Positions 13,071-24,216 of a stretch of DNA of 64,000 nucleotides are shown here, piece after piece. The stretch's first letter is position 1. Each line of letters opens with the position of its first letter. The stretch is from Megalopta genalis (lineage: Eukaryota; Arthropoda; Insecta; Hymenoptera; Halictidae). The notes under the pieces were generated by a model. That model did no database searches. It was not told the DNA's origin and saw only the letters and a list, made by a program, of their open reading frames with translations. The DNA is taken from assembly GCF_051020955.1 (NCBI RefSeq), contig NW_027477131.1:31803-95802 (forward strand). Reading direction: 5' to 3'. Made by a program: the position numbers and the translations under genes.

Positions 13071-16000
13071 ATGAATTTGAAGATAAGCCTCCTACTTCGC
13101 ATTGATTTGAAGCTAAATCATGTGTTTCGCTTGGATTTGATGATAACTCGTTTCTTTCGCATGCTGTTGAAGCTAAATCATGTATATCACAAGTATTTGA
13201 AGCTAAACCATTTGTTTCGCATGGATTCGAAGATAAGTCTCCTACTTCGCATTGATTTGAAGCTAAATCATGTGTTTCGCATGGATTCGAAGCTAACTCG
13301 TTTGTTTCGCATGCAGTTGAAGCTGAACCATGTATATCACAAGTATTTGAAGCTATATCATATGTTTCGCATGGATTCGAAGGTAAGCCTTCCACTTCGC
13401 ATTGATTTGAAGCTAAATCATGTGTTTCGCATGGATTTGAAGTTAACTCGTTTCTTTCGCATGCTGTTGAAGCTAAATCATGTATATCACAAGTATTTGA
13501 AGCCAAACCATTTGCTTCGCATGGATTCGAAGATAACCCTACTACCTCGCATTGATTTCAAGTTAAATCATGTGTTTCGCATGGATTTGAATCTAACTCG
13601 TTTATTTCGTATGCTGTTGAAGCTAAATCATGTATATCACAAGTATATGAAGCTAATCCATTTGTTTCGCATGTATACGAAGATAAGCCATCTACTTCGC
13701 ATTGATTTGAAGCTAAATCATGTGTTTCGCATGGATTTGAATCTAACTCGTTTGTTTCGCATGCTGTTTAAGCTAAATCATGTACATCACAAGTATTTGA
13801 AGATAAACCATTTGTTTCGCATGGATTCGAAGATAATCCATCTACTTCGCATTGATTTGAAGCTAAATCATGTGTTTCGCATGGATTTGCAGTTAAACTC
13901 GTATTTTTCGCATGCAGTTGAAGCTAAATCATGTACATCACAAGTATTTGAAGCTAAACCATTTGTCGCATGCATTCGAAGATAATCCATCTACTTCGCA
14001 TTAATTTGAAGCTAAATCATGTGTTTCGCTTGGATTTGAAGATAACTCGTTTGTTTCGCATGCTGTTGAAGCTAAATCATGTATATCACAAGTATTTGAA
14101 TCTAAACCATTTGTTTCGCATGGATTCGAAGATAAGCCTCCTACTTCGCATTGATGTGAAGCTAAATCATGTGTTTCGCATGGATTTGAAGCTAACTCGT
14201 TTGTTTCGCATGCAGTTGAAGCTGAACCATGTATATCACAAGTATTTGAAGCTATATCATATGTTTCGCATGGATTCGAAGGTAAGCCTTCCACTTCGCA
14301 TTGATTTGAAGCTAAATCATGTGTTTCGCATGGATTTGAAGTTAACTCGTTTGTTTCGCATGCAGTTGAAGCTAAATCATGTATATCACAAGTATTTGAA
14401 GCCAAACCATTTGCTTCGCATGGATTCGAAGATAACCCTACTACCTCGCATTGATTTCAAGTTAAATCATGTGTTTCGCATGGATTTGAATCTAACTCGT
14501 TTATTTCGTATGCTGTTGAAGCTAAATCATGTATATCACAAGTATATGAAGCTAATCCATTTGTTTCGCATGTATACGAAGATAAGCCATCTACTTCGCA
14601 TTGATTTGAAGCTAAATCATGTGTTTCGCATGGATTTGAATCTAACTCGTTTGTTTCGCATGCTGTTTAAGCTAAATCATGTACATCACAAGTATTTGAA
14701 GATAAACCATTTGTTTCGCATGGATTCGAAGATAATCCATCTACTTCGCATTGATTTGAAGCTAAATCATGTGTTTCGCATGGATTTGCAGTTAAACTCG
14801 TATTTTTCGCATGCAGTTGAAGCTAAATCATGTACATCACAAGTATTTGAAGCTAAACCATTTGTCGCATGCATTCGAAGATAATCCATCTACTTCGCAT
14901 TAATTTGAAGCTAAATCATGTGTTTCGCTTGGATTTGAAGATAACTCGTTTGTTTCGCATGCTGTTGAAGCTAAATCATGTATATCACAAGTATTTGAAT
15001 CTAAACCATTTGTTTCGCATGGATTCGAAGATAAGCCTCCTACTTCGCATTGATGTGAAGCTAAATCATGTGTTTCGCATGGATTTGAAGCTAACTCGTT
15101 TGTTTCGCATGCAGTTGAAGCTGAACCATGTATATCACAAGTATTTGAAGCTATATCATATGTTTCGCATGGATTCGAAGGTAAGCCTTCCACTTCGCAT
15201 TGATTTGAAGCTAAATCATGTGTTTCGCATGGATTTGAAGTTAACTCGTTTGTTTCGCATGCAGTTGAAGCTAAATCATGTATATCACAAGTATTTGAAG
15301 CCAAACCATTTGCTTCGCATGGATTCGAAGATAACCCTACTACCTCGCATTGATTTCAAGTTAAATCATGTGTTTCGCATGGATTTGAATCTAACTCGTT
15401 TATTTCGTATGCTGTTGAAGCTAAATCATGTATATCACAAGTATATGAAGCTAATCCATTTGTTTCGCATGTATTCGAAGATAAGCCATCTACTTCGCAT
15501 TGATTTGAAGCTAAATCGTGTGTTTCGCATGGATTTGAATCTAACTCGTTTGTTTCGCATGCTGTTTAAGCTAAATCATGTACATCACAAGTATTTGAAG
15601 ATAAACCATTTGTTTCGCATGGATTCGAAGATAATCCATCTACTTCGCATTGATTTGAAGCTAAATCATGTGTTTCGCATGGATTTGAAGCTAACTCGTT
15701 TTTTTCGCATGCAGTTGAAGCTAAATCATGTACATCACAAGTATTTGAAGCTAAACCATTTGTTTCGCATGGTTTCGAAGATAATCCATGTTCTTCGCAT
15801 TCATTTGAAGCTAAATCATGTGTTTCGATTGGATTTGAAGATAACTCGTTTGTTTCGCATGCTGTTGAAGCTAAATCATGTATATCACAAGTATTTGAAT
15901 CTAAACCATTTGTTTCGCATGGATTCGAAGATAAGCCTCCTACTTCGCATTGATGTGAAGCTAAATCATGTGTTTCGCATGGATTTGAAGCTAACTCGTT

Positions 16001-16667
16001 TGTTTCGCATGCAGTTGAAGCTGAACCATGTATATCACAAGTATTTGAAGCTATATCATATGTTTCGCATGGATTCGAAGGTAAGCCTTCCACTTCGCAT
16101 TGATTTGAAGCTAAATCATGTGTTTCGCATGGATTTGAAGTTAACTCGTTTGTTTCGCATGCAGTTGAAGCTAAATCATGTATATCACAAGTATTTGAAG
16201 CCAAACCATTTGCTTCGCATGGATTCGAAGATAACCCTACTACCTCGCATTGATTTCAAGTTAAATCATGTGTTTCGCATGGATTTGAATCTAACTCGTT
16301 TATTTCGTATGCTGTTGAAGCTAAATCATGTATATCACAAGTATATGAAGCTAATCCATTTGTTTCGCATGTATACGAAGATAAGCCATCTACTTCGCAT
16401 TGATTTGAAGCTAAATCATGTGTTTCGCATGGATTTGAATCTAACTCGTTTGTTTCGCATGCTGTTTAAGCTAAATCATGTACATCACAAGTATTTGAAG
16501 ATAAACCATTTGTTTCGCATGGATTCGAAGATAATCCATCTACTTCGCATTGATTTGAAGCTAAATCATGTGTTTCGCATGGATTTGCAGTTAAACTCGT
16601 ATTTTTCGCATGCAGTTGAAGCTAAATCATGTACATCACAAGTATTTGAAGCTAAACCATTTGTCGC
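13071..16667 (+). repeat. Run of about four 899/900-bp higher-order repeats
   Basis: Blocks of six 150-bp units follow each other: about 13071-13969, 13970-14868, 14869-15768 and 15769-16667. The ATG of the marker CGCATGCATTCG recurs at 13970, 14869 and 16668, giving spacings of 899 and 1,799 bp. The third block ends in a normal 150-bp unit where the others have the 149-bp marker, which explains the 1,799-bp gap. Blocks two to four are nearly identical by eye. A single difference such as GTATTCG versus GTATACG near 15,472 distinguishes copies. Confidence 0.88.
13881..13981 (+). repeat. 149-bp marker unit: 31-nt B and 28-nt D monomers (first copy)
   Basis: In this unit the B monomer has one extra base (TTAAACTCG or TACAAACG instead of TAACTCG) and the D monomer two monomers later has lost two (TTTGTCGCATGCATTCG instead of TTTGTTTCGCATGGATTCG). 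The two changes are linked in nearly every copy. Using the position of the A in CGCATGCATT, copies lie at 13970, 14869, 16668, 18017, 20717, 22817, 26118, 27017, 28366, 30615, 31064, 36015, 37965, 39163, 42312, 45313, 47561, 50562, 50861, 54311, 54610, 58504 and 60898. Two variants with CGCAAGCATT are at 38264 and 58804. It first appears at 13.97 kb and is absent from the left domain. Confidence 0.9.
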
Positions 16668-16935
16668 ATGCATTCGAAGATAATCCATCTACTTCGCATT
16701 AATTTGAAGCTAAATCATGTGTTTCGCTTGGATTTGAAGATAACTCGTTTGTTTCGCATGCTGTTGAAGCTAAATCATGTATATCACAAGTATTTGAATC
16801 TAAACCATTTGTTTCGCATGGATTCGAAGATAAGCCTCCTACTTCGCATTGATGTGAAGCTAAATCATGTGTTTCGCATGGATTTGAAGCTAACTCGTTT
16901 GTTTCGCATGCAGTTGAAGCTGAACCATGTATATC

Positions 16936-19635
16936 ACAAGTATTTGAAGCTATATCATATGTTTCGCATGGATTCGAAGGTAAGCCTTCCACTTCGCATT
17001 GATTTGAAGCTAAATCATGTGTTTCGCATGGATTTGAAGTTAACTCGTTTGTTTCGCATGCAGTTGAAGCTAAATCATGTATATCACAAGTATTTGAAGC
17101 CAAACCATTTGCTTCGCATGGATTCGAAGATAACCCTACTACCTCGCATTGATTTCAATTTAAATCATGTGTTTCGCATGGATTTGAATCTAACTCGTTT
17201 ATTTCGTATGCTGTTGAAGCTAAATCATGTATATCACAAGTATATGAAGCTAATCCATTTGTTTCGCATGTATTCGAAGATAAGCCATCTACTTCGCATT
17301 GATTTGAAGCTAAATCGTGTGTTTCGCATGGATTTGAATCTAACTCGTTTGTTTCGCATGCTGTTTAAGCTAAATCATGTACATCACAAGTATTTGAAGA
17401 TAAACCATTTGTTTCGCATGGATTCGAAGATAATCCATCTACTTCGCATTGATTTGAAGCTAAATCATGTGTTTCGCATGGATTTGAAGCTAACTCGTTT
17501 TTTTCGCATGCAGTTGAAGCTAAATCATGTACATCACAAGTATTTGAAGCTAAACCATTTGTTTCGCATGGTTTCGAAGATAATCCATGTTCTTCGCATT
17601 CATTTGAAGCTAAATCATGTGTTTCGATTGGATTTGAAGATAACTCGTTTGTTTCGCATGCTGTTAAAGCTAAATCATGCATATCACAAGTATTTGAAGA
17701 TAAACCATTTGTTTCGCATGGATTCGAAGATAATCCATCAACTTCGCATTGATTTGAAGCTAAATCATGTGTTTCGCATGGATTTGAAGCTAACTCGTTT
17801 GTTTCGCATGCTGTTGAATCTAAATCATGTATATCACAAGTATTTGAAGCTATATCATATGTTTCGCATGGATTCGAAGATAACCCTTCTAATTCGCATT
17901 GATTTGAAGCTAAATCATGTGTTTCGCATGGATTTGAAGCTACAAACGTTTTTTTCGCATGCAGTTGAAGCTAAATCATGTACATCACAAGTATTTGAAG
18001 CTAAACCATTTGTCGCATGCATTCGAAGATAATCCATCTACTTCGCATTAATTTGAAGCTAAATCATGTGTTTCGTTTGGATTTGATGATAACTCGTTTG
18101 TTTCGCATGCTGTTGAAGCTAAATCATGTATATCACAAGTATTTGAAGCTAAACCATTTGTTTCGCATGGATTCGAAGATAAGTCTCCTACTTCGCATTG
18201 ATTTGAAGCTAAATCATGTGTTTCGCATGGATTCGAAGCTAACTCGTTTGTTTCGCATGCAGTTGAAGCTGAACCATGTATATCACAAGTATTTGAAGCT
18301 ATATCATATGTTTCGCATGGATTCGAAGGTAAGCCTTCCACTTCGCATTGATTTGAAGCTAAATCATGTGTTTCGCATGGATTTGAAGTTAACTCGTTTG
18401 TTTCGCATGCAGTTGAAGCTAAATCATGTATATCACAAGTATTTGAAGCCAAACCATTTGCTTCGCATGGATTCGAAGATAAGTCTCCTACTTCGCATTG
18501 ATTTGAAGCTAAATCATGTGTTTCGCATGGATTCGAAGCTAACTCGTTTGTTTCGCATGCAGTTGAAGCTGAACCATGTATATCACATGTATTTGAAGCT
18601 AAACTATTCGTTTCGCATGGATTCGAAGGTAAGCCTTCCACTTCATATTGATTTGAAGCTGAATCATGTGTTTCGCATGGGTTTGAAGTTAACTCGTTTG
18701 TTTCGCATGCTGTTGAAGCTAAATCATGTATATCACAAGTATATGAAGCTAATCCATTTGTTTCGCATGTATTCGAAGATAAGCCATCTACTTCGCATTG
18801 ATTTGAAGCTAAATCATGTGTTTCGCATGGATTTGAATCTAACTCGTTTGTTTCGCATGCTGTTGAAGCTAAATCAAGTGTATCACAAGTATTTGAAGCC
18901 AAACCATTTGCTTCGCATGGATTCGAAAATCAGCCTTCTACTTCGCATTGATTAGATGCTAAATCATGTGTTTCGCATGGATTTGAAGCTAACTCGTTTG
19001 TTTCGCATGCTGTTGAATCTAAATCATGTATATCACAAGTATTTGAAGCTATATCATATGTTTCGCATGGATTCGAAGATAACCCTTCTAATTCGAATTG
19101 ATTTGAAGCTAAATCATGTGTTTCGCATGGTTTTGAAGCTAAACTCGTTTGTTTCGCATGCTGTTGAAGCTAAATCAAGTGTATCACAAGTATTTGAAGC
19201 CAAACCATTTGCTTCGCATGGATTCGAAAAACAGCCTTCTACTTCGCATTGATTAGATACTAAATCATGTGTTTCGCTTGGATTTGAAGCTAACTCGTTT
19301 TTTTCGCATGCAGTTGAAGCTAATTCATGTAAATCACAAGTATTTGATGCTAAACCATTTGTTTCGCATGGATTCGAAGATATTCCATGTTCTTCGCATT
19401 CATTTGAAGCTAAATCGTGTGTTTCGCATGGATTTGAATCTAACTCGTTTGTTTCGCATGCTGTTTAAGCTAAATCATGTACATCACAAGTATTTGAAGA
19501 TAAACCATTTGTTTCGCATGGATTCGAAGATAATCCATCTACTTCGCATTGATTTGAAGCTAAATCATGTGTTTCGCATGGATTTGAAGCTAACTCGTTT
19601 TTTTCGCATGCAGTTGAAGCTAAATCATGTACATC
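16936..19635 (+). repeat. 2,700-bp tandem duplication, copy 1
   Basis: Eighteen 150-bp units repeat at an offset of exactly 2,700 bp in 19636-22335 (edges good to about 20 bp). Differences noted by eye are single bases, for example GATTTCAATT versus GATTTCAAGT near 17,157 and CTACAAACG versus CAACAAACG near 17,941. It contains a 149-bp marker unit at 18017 and a compensating +1 in a B monomer near 19,140, which is why the period is 2,700 and not 2,699. Confidence 0.9.
18205..18354 (+). repeat. Representative 150-bp unit (A-B-C-D-E)
   Basis: This is a clean full-length unit. Monomers: A 18205-18234, B 18235-18264, C 18265-18294, D 18295-18324, E 18325-18354. Each starts with GAAG, and the phase is exact at 30 bp. 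B contains the palindrome GCATGC and the D/E junction contains the palindrome TTCGAA, each once per unit. The unit has no stop in the minus-strand frame. Plus frame A (E-A-K-S-C type) stops at TGA in E. The E monomer here carries the GGTAAG variant common in the central domain. Confidence 0.95.
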
Positions 19636-22335
19636 ACAAGTATTTGAAGCTATATCATATGTTTCGCATGGATTCGAAGGTAAGCCTTCCACTTCGCATT
19701 GATTTGAAGCTAAATCATGTGTTTCGCATGGATTTGAAGTTAACTCGTTTGTTTCGCATGCAGTTGAAGCTAAATCATGTATATCACAAGTATTTGAAGC
19801 CAAACCATTTGCTTCGCATGGATTCGAAGATAACCCTACTACCTCGCATTGATTTCAAGTTAAATCATGTGTTTCGCATGGATTTGAATCTAACTCGTTT
19901 ATTTCGTATGCTGTTGAAGCTAAATCATGTATATCACAAGTATATGAAGCTAATCCATTTGTTTCGCATGTATTCGAAGATAAGCCATCTACTTCGCATT
20001 GATTTGAAGCTAAATCGTGTGTTTCGCATGGATTTGAATCTAACTCGTTTGTTTCGCATGCTGTTTAAGCTAAATCATGTACATCACAAGTATTTGAAGA
20101 TAAACCATTTGTTTCGCATGGATTCGAAGATAATCCATCTACTTCGCATTGATTTGAAGCTAAATCATGTGTTTCGCATGGATTTGAAGCTAACTCGTTT
20201 TTTTCGCATGCAGTTGAAGCTAAATCATGTACATCACAAGTATTTGAAGCTAAACCATTTGTTTCGCATGGTTTCGAAGATAATCCATGTTCTTCGCATT
20301 CATTTGAAGCTAAATCATGTGTTTCGATTGGATTTGAAGATAACTCGTTTGTTTCGCATGCTGTTAAAGCTAAATCATGCATATCACAAGTATTTGAAGA
20401 TAAACCATTTGTTTCGCATGGATTCGAAGATAATCCATCAACTTCGCATTGATTTGAAGCTAAATCATGTGTTTCGCATGGATTTGAAGCTAACTCGTTT
20501 GTTTCGCATGCTGTTGAATCTAAATCATGTATATCACAAGTATTTGAAGCTATATCATATGTTTCGCATGGATTCGAAGATAACCCTTCTAATTCGCATT
20601 GATTTGAAGCTAAATCATGTGTTTCGCATGGATTTGAAGCAACAAACGTTTTTTTCGCATGCAGTTGAAGCTAAATCATGTACATCACAAGTATTTGAAG
20701 CTAAACCATTTGTCGCATGCATTCGAAGATAATCCATCTACTTCGCATTAATTTGAAGCTAAATCATGTGTTTCGTTTGGATTTGATGATAACTCGTTTG
20801 TTTCGCATGCTGTTGAAGCTAAATCATGTATATCACAAGTATTTGAAGCTAAACCATTTGTTTCGCATGGATTCGAAGATAAGTCTCCTACTTCGCATTG
20901 ATTTGAAGCTAAATCATGTGTTTCGCATGGATTCGAAGCTAACTCGTTTGTTTCGCATGCAGTTGAAGCTGAACCATGTATATCACAAGTATTTGAAGCT
21001 ATATCATATGTTTCGCATGGATTCGAAGGTAAGCCTTCCACTTCGCATTGATTTGAAGCTAAATCATGTGTTTCGCATGGATTTGAAGTTAACTCGTTTG
21101 TTTCGCATGCAGTTGAAGCTAAATCATGTATATCACAAGTATTTGAAGCCAAACCATTTGCTTCGCATGGATTCGAAGATAAGTCTCCTACTTCGCATTG
21201 ATTTGAAGCTAAATCATGTGTTTCGCATGGATTCGAAGCTAACTCGTTTGTTTCGCATGCAGTTGAAGCTGAACCATGTATATCACATGTATTTGAAGCT
21301 AAACTATTCGTTTCGCATGGATTCGAAGGTAAGCCTTCCACTTCATATTGATTTGAAGCTGAATCATGTGTTTCGCATGGGTTTGAAGTTAACTCGTTTG
21401 TTTCGCATGCTGTTGAAGCTAAATCATGTATATCACAAGTATATGAAGCTAATCCATTTGTTTCGCATGTATTCGAAGATAAGCCATCTACTTCGCATTG
21501 ATTTGAAGCTAAATCATGTGTTTCGCATGGATTTGAATCTAACTCGTTTGTTTCGCATGCTGTTGAAGCTAAATCAAGTGTATCACAAGTATTTGAAGCC
21601 AAACCATTTGCTTCGCATGGATTCGAAAATCAGCCTTCTACTTCGCATTGATTAGATGCTAAATCATGTGTTTCGCATGGATTTGAAGCTAACTCGTTTG
21701 TTTCGCATGCTGTTGAATCTAAATCATGTATATCACAAGTATTTGAAGCTATATCATATGTTTCGCATGGATTCGAAGATAACCCTTCTAATTCGAATTG
21801 ATTTGAAGCTAAATCATGTGTTTCGCATGGTTTTGAAGCTAAACTCGTTTGTTTCGCATGCTGTTGAAGCTAAATCAAGTGTATCACAAGTATTTGAAGC
21901 CAAACCATTTGCTTCGCATGGATTCGAAAAACAGCCTTCTACTTCGCATTGATTAGATACTAAATCATGTGTTTCGCTTGGATTTGAAGCTAACTCGTTT
22001 TTTTCGCATGCAGTTGAAGCTAATTCATGTAAATCACAAGTATTTGATGCTAAACCATTTGTTTCGCATGGATTCGAAGATATTCCATGTTCTTCGCATT
22101 CATTTGAAGCTAAATCGTGTGTTTCGCATGGATTTGAATCTAACTCGTTTGTTTCGCATGCTGTTTAAGCTAAATCATGTACATCACAAGTATTTGAAGA
22201 TAAACCATTTGTTTCGCATGGATTCGAAGATAATCCATCTACTTCGCATTGATTTGAAGCTAAATCATGTGTTTCGCATGGATTTGAAGCTAACTCGTTT
22301 TTTTCGCATGCAGTTGAAGCTAAATCATGTACATC
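19636..22335 (+). repeat. 2,700-bp tandem duplication, copy 2
   Basis: This is the second copy of the 18-unit block. Beyond its end the array continues with a third, shorter version: 22336-24216 aligns to 20236-22117 at an offset of 2,100 bp, so the third repetition lacks four complete 150-bp units (600 bp). A lone 1-bp loss near 23,977 (ATCAATG instead of ATCAAGTG) is private to the third version. Confidence 0.9.
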
Positions 22336-24216
22336 ACAAGTATTTGAAGCTAAACCATTTGTTTCGCATGGTTTCGAAGATAATCCATGTTCTTCGCATT
22401 CATTTGAAGCTAAATCATGTGTTTCGATTGGATTTGAAGATAACTCGTTTGTTTCGCATGCTGTTAAAGCTAAATCATGCATATCACAAGTATTTGAAGA
22501 TAAACCATTTGTTTCGCATGGATTCGAAGATAATCCATCAACTTCGCATTGATTTGAAGCTAAATCATGTGTTTCGCATGGATTTGAAGCTAACTCGTTT
22601 GTTTCGCATGCTGTTGAATCTAAATCATGTATATCACAAGTATTTGAAGCTATATCATATGTTTCGCATGGATTCGAAGATAACCCTTCTAATTCGCATT
22701 GATTTGAAGCTAAATCATGTGTTTCGCATGGATTTGAAGCTACAAACGTTTTTTTCGCATGCAGTTGAAGCTAAATCATGTACATCACAAGTATTTGAAG
22801 CTAAACCATTTGTCGCATGCATTCGAAGATAATCCATCTACTTCGCATTAATTTGAAGCTAAATCATGTGTTTCGTTTGGATTTGATGATAACTCGTTTG
22901 TTTCGCATGCTGTTGAAGCTAAATCATGTATATCACAAGTATTTGAAGCTAAACCATTTGTTTCGCATGGATTCGAAGATAAGTCTCCTACTTCGCATTG
23001 ATTTGAAGCTAAATCATGTGTTTCGCATGGATTCGAAGCTAACTCGTTTGTTTCGCATGCAGTTGAAGCTGAACCATGTATATCACAAGTATTTGAAGCT
23101 ATATCATATGTTTCGCATGGATTCGAAGGTAAGCCTTCCACTTCGCATTGATTTGAAGCTAAATCATGTGTTTCGCATGGATTTGAAGTTAACTCGTTTG
23201 TTTCGCATGCAGTTGAAGCTAAATCATGTATATCACAAGTATTTGAAGCCAAACCATTTGCTTCGCATGGATTCGAAGATAAGTCTCCTACTTCGCATTG
23301 ATTTGAAGCTAAATCATGTGTTTCGCATGGATTCGAAGCTAACTCGTTTGTTTTGCATGCAGTTGAAGCTGAACCATGTATATCACATGTATTTGAAGCT
23401 AAACTATTCGTTTCGCATGGATTCGAAGGTAAGCCTTCCACTTCATATTGATTTGAAGCTGAATCATGTGTTTCGCATGGGTTTGAAGTTAACTCGTTTG
23501 TTTCGCATGCTGTTGAAGCTAAATCATGTATATCACAAGTATATGAAGCTAATCCATTTGTTTCGCATGTATTCGAAGATAAGCCATCTACTTCGCATTG
23601 ATTTGAAGCTAAATCATGTGTTTCGCATGGATTTGAATCTAACTCGTTTGTTTCGCATGCTGTTGAAGCTAAATCAAGTGTATCACAAGTATTTGAAGCC
23701 AAACCATTTGCTTCGCATGGATTCGAAAATCAGCCTTCTACTTCGCATTGATTAGATGCTAAATCATGTGTTTCGCATGGATTTGAAGCTAACTCGTTTG
23801 TTTCGCATGCTGTTGAATCTAAATCATGTATATCACAAGTATTTGAAGCTATATCATATGTTTCGCATGGATTCGAAGATAACCCTTCTAATTCGAATTG
23901 ATTTGAAGCTAAATCATGTGTTTCGCATGGTTTTGAAGCTAAACTCGTTTGTTTCGCATGCTGTTGAAGCTAAATCAATGTATCACAAGTATTTGAAGCC
24001 AAACCATTTGCTTCGCATGGATTCGAAAAACAGCCTTCTACTTCGCATTGATTAGATACTAAATCATGTGTTTCGCTTGGATTTGAAGCTAACTCGTTTT
24101 TTTCGCATGCAGTTGAAGCTAATTCATGTAAATCACAAGTATTTGATGCTAAACCATTTGTTTCGCATGGATTCGAAGATATTCCATGTTCTTCGCATTC
24201 ATTTGAAGCTAAATCA
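22336..24216 (+). repeat. Third, shortened version of the 2.7-kb block
   Basis: This block matches 20236-22117 at +2,100 bp (2,099 after the 1-bp loss near 23,977). The 600-bp shortening is an exact multiple of 150, so the exchange that produced it was in register. A private TTTTGCATG variant in a B monomer near 23,354 replaces TTTCGCATG. The match ends at about 24,217, where the following A monomer has CGATTGG instead of CGCATGG. Confidence 0.85.

Noticed and set aside
14869..16683. Giant repetitive protein gene on the plus strand (604-612 codons)
   Set aside because: The frame is broken every 1-2 kb by GATTAG stops and by length-variant monomers. It has no unique ends and varies mainly at second codon positions.
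18205..18354. Alternative genetic code with TGA read as sense in plus frame A
   Set aside because: Nothing outside the repeat supports recoding, and the same frame is also shifted by the 28-, 29- and 31-nt monomers.
18048..18902. Cysteine-repeat surface protein gene on the minus strand
   Set aside because: Recurrent stops (TTA to TGA, TCA to TAA or TGA) and frame shifts occur throughout. No signal peptide, anchor or start region is visible. Kept only as a hypothesis of origin.
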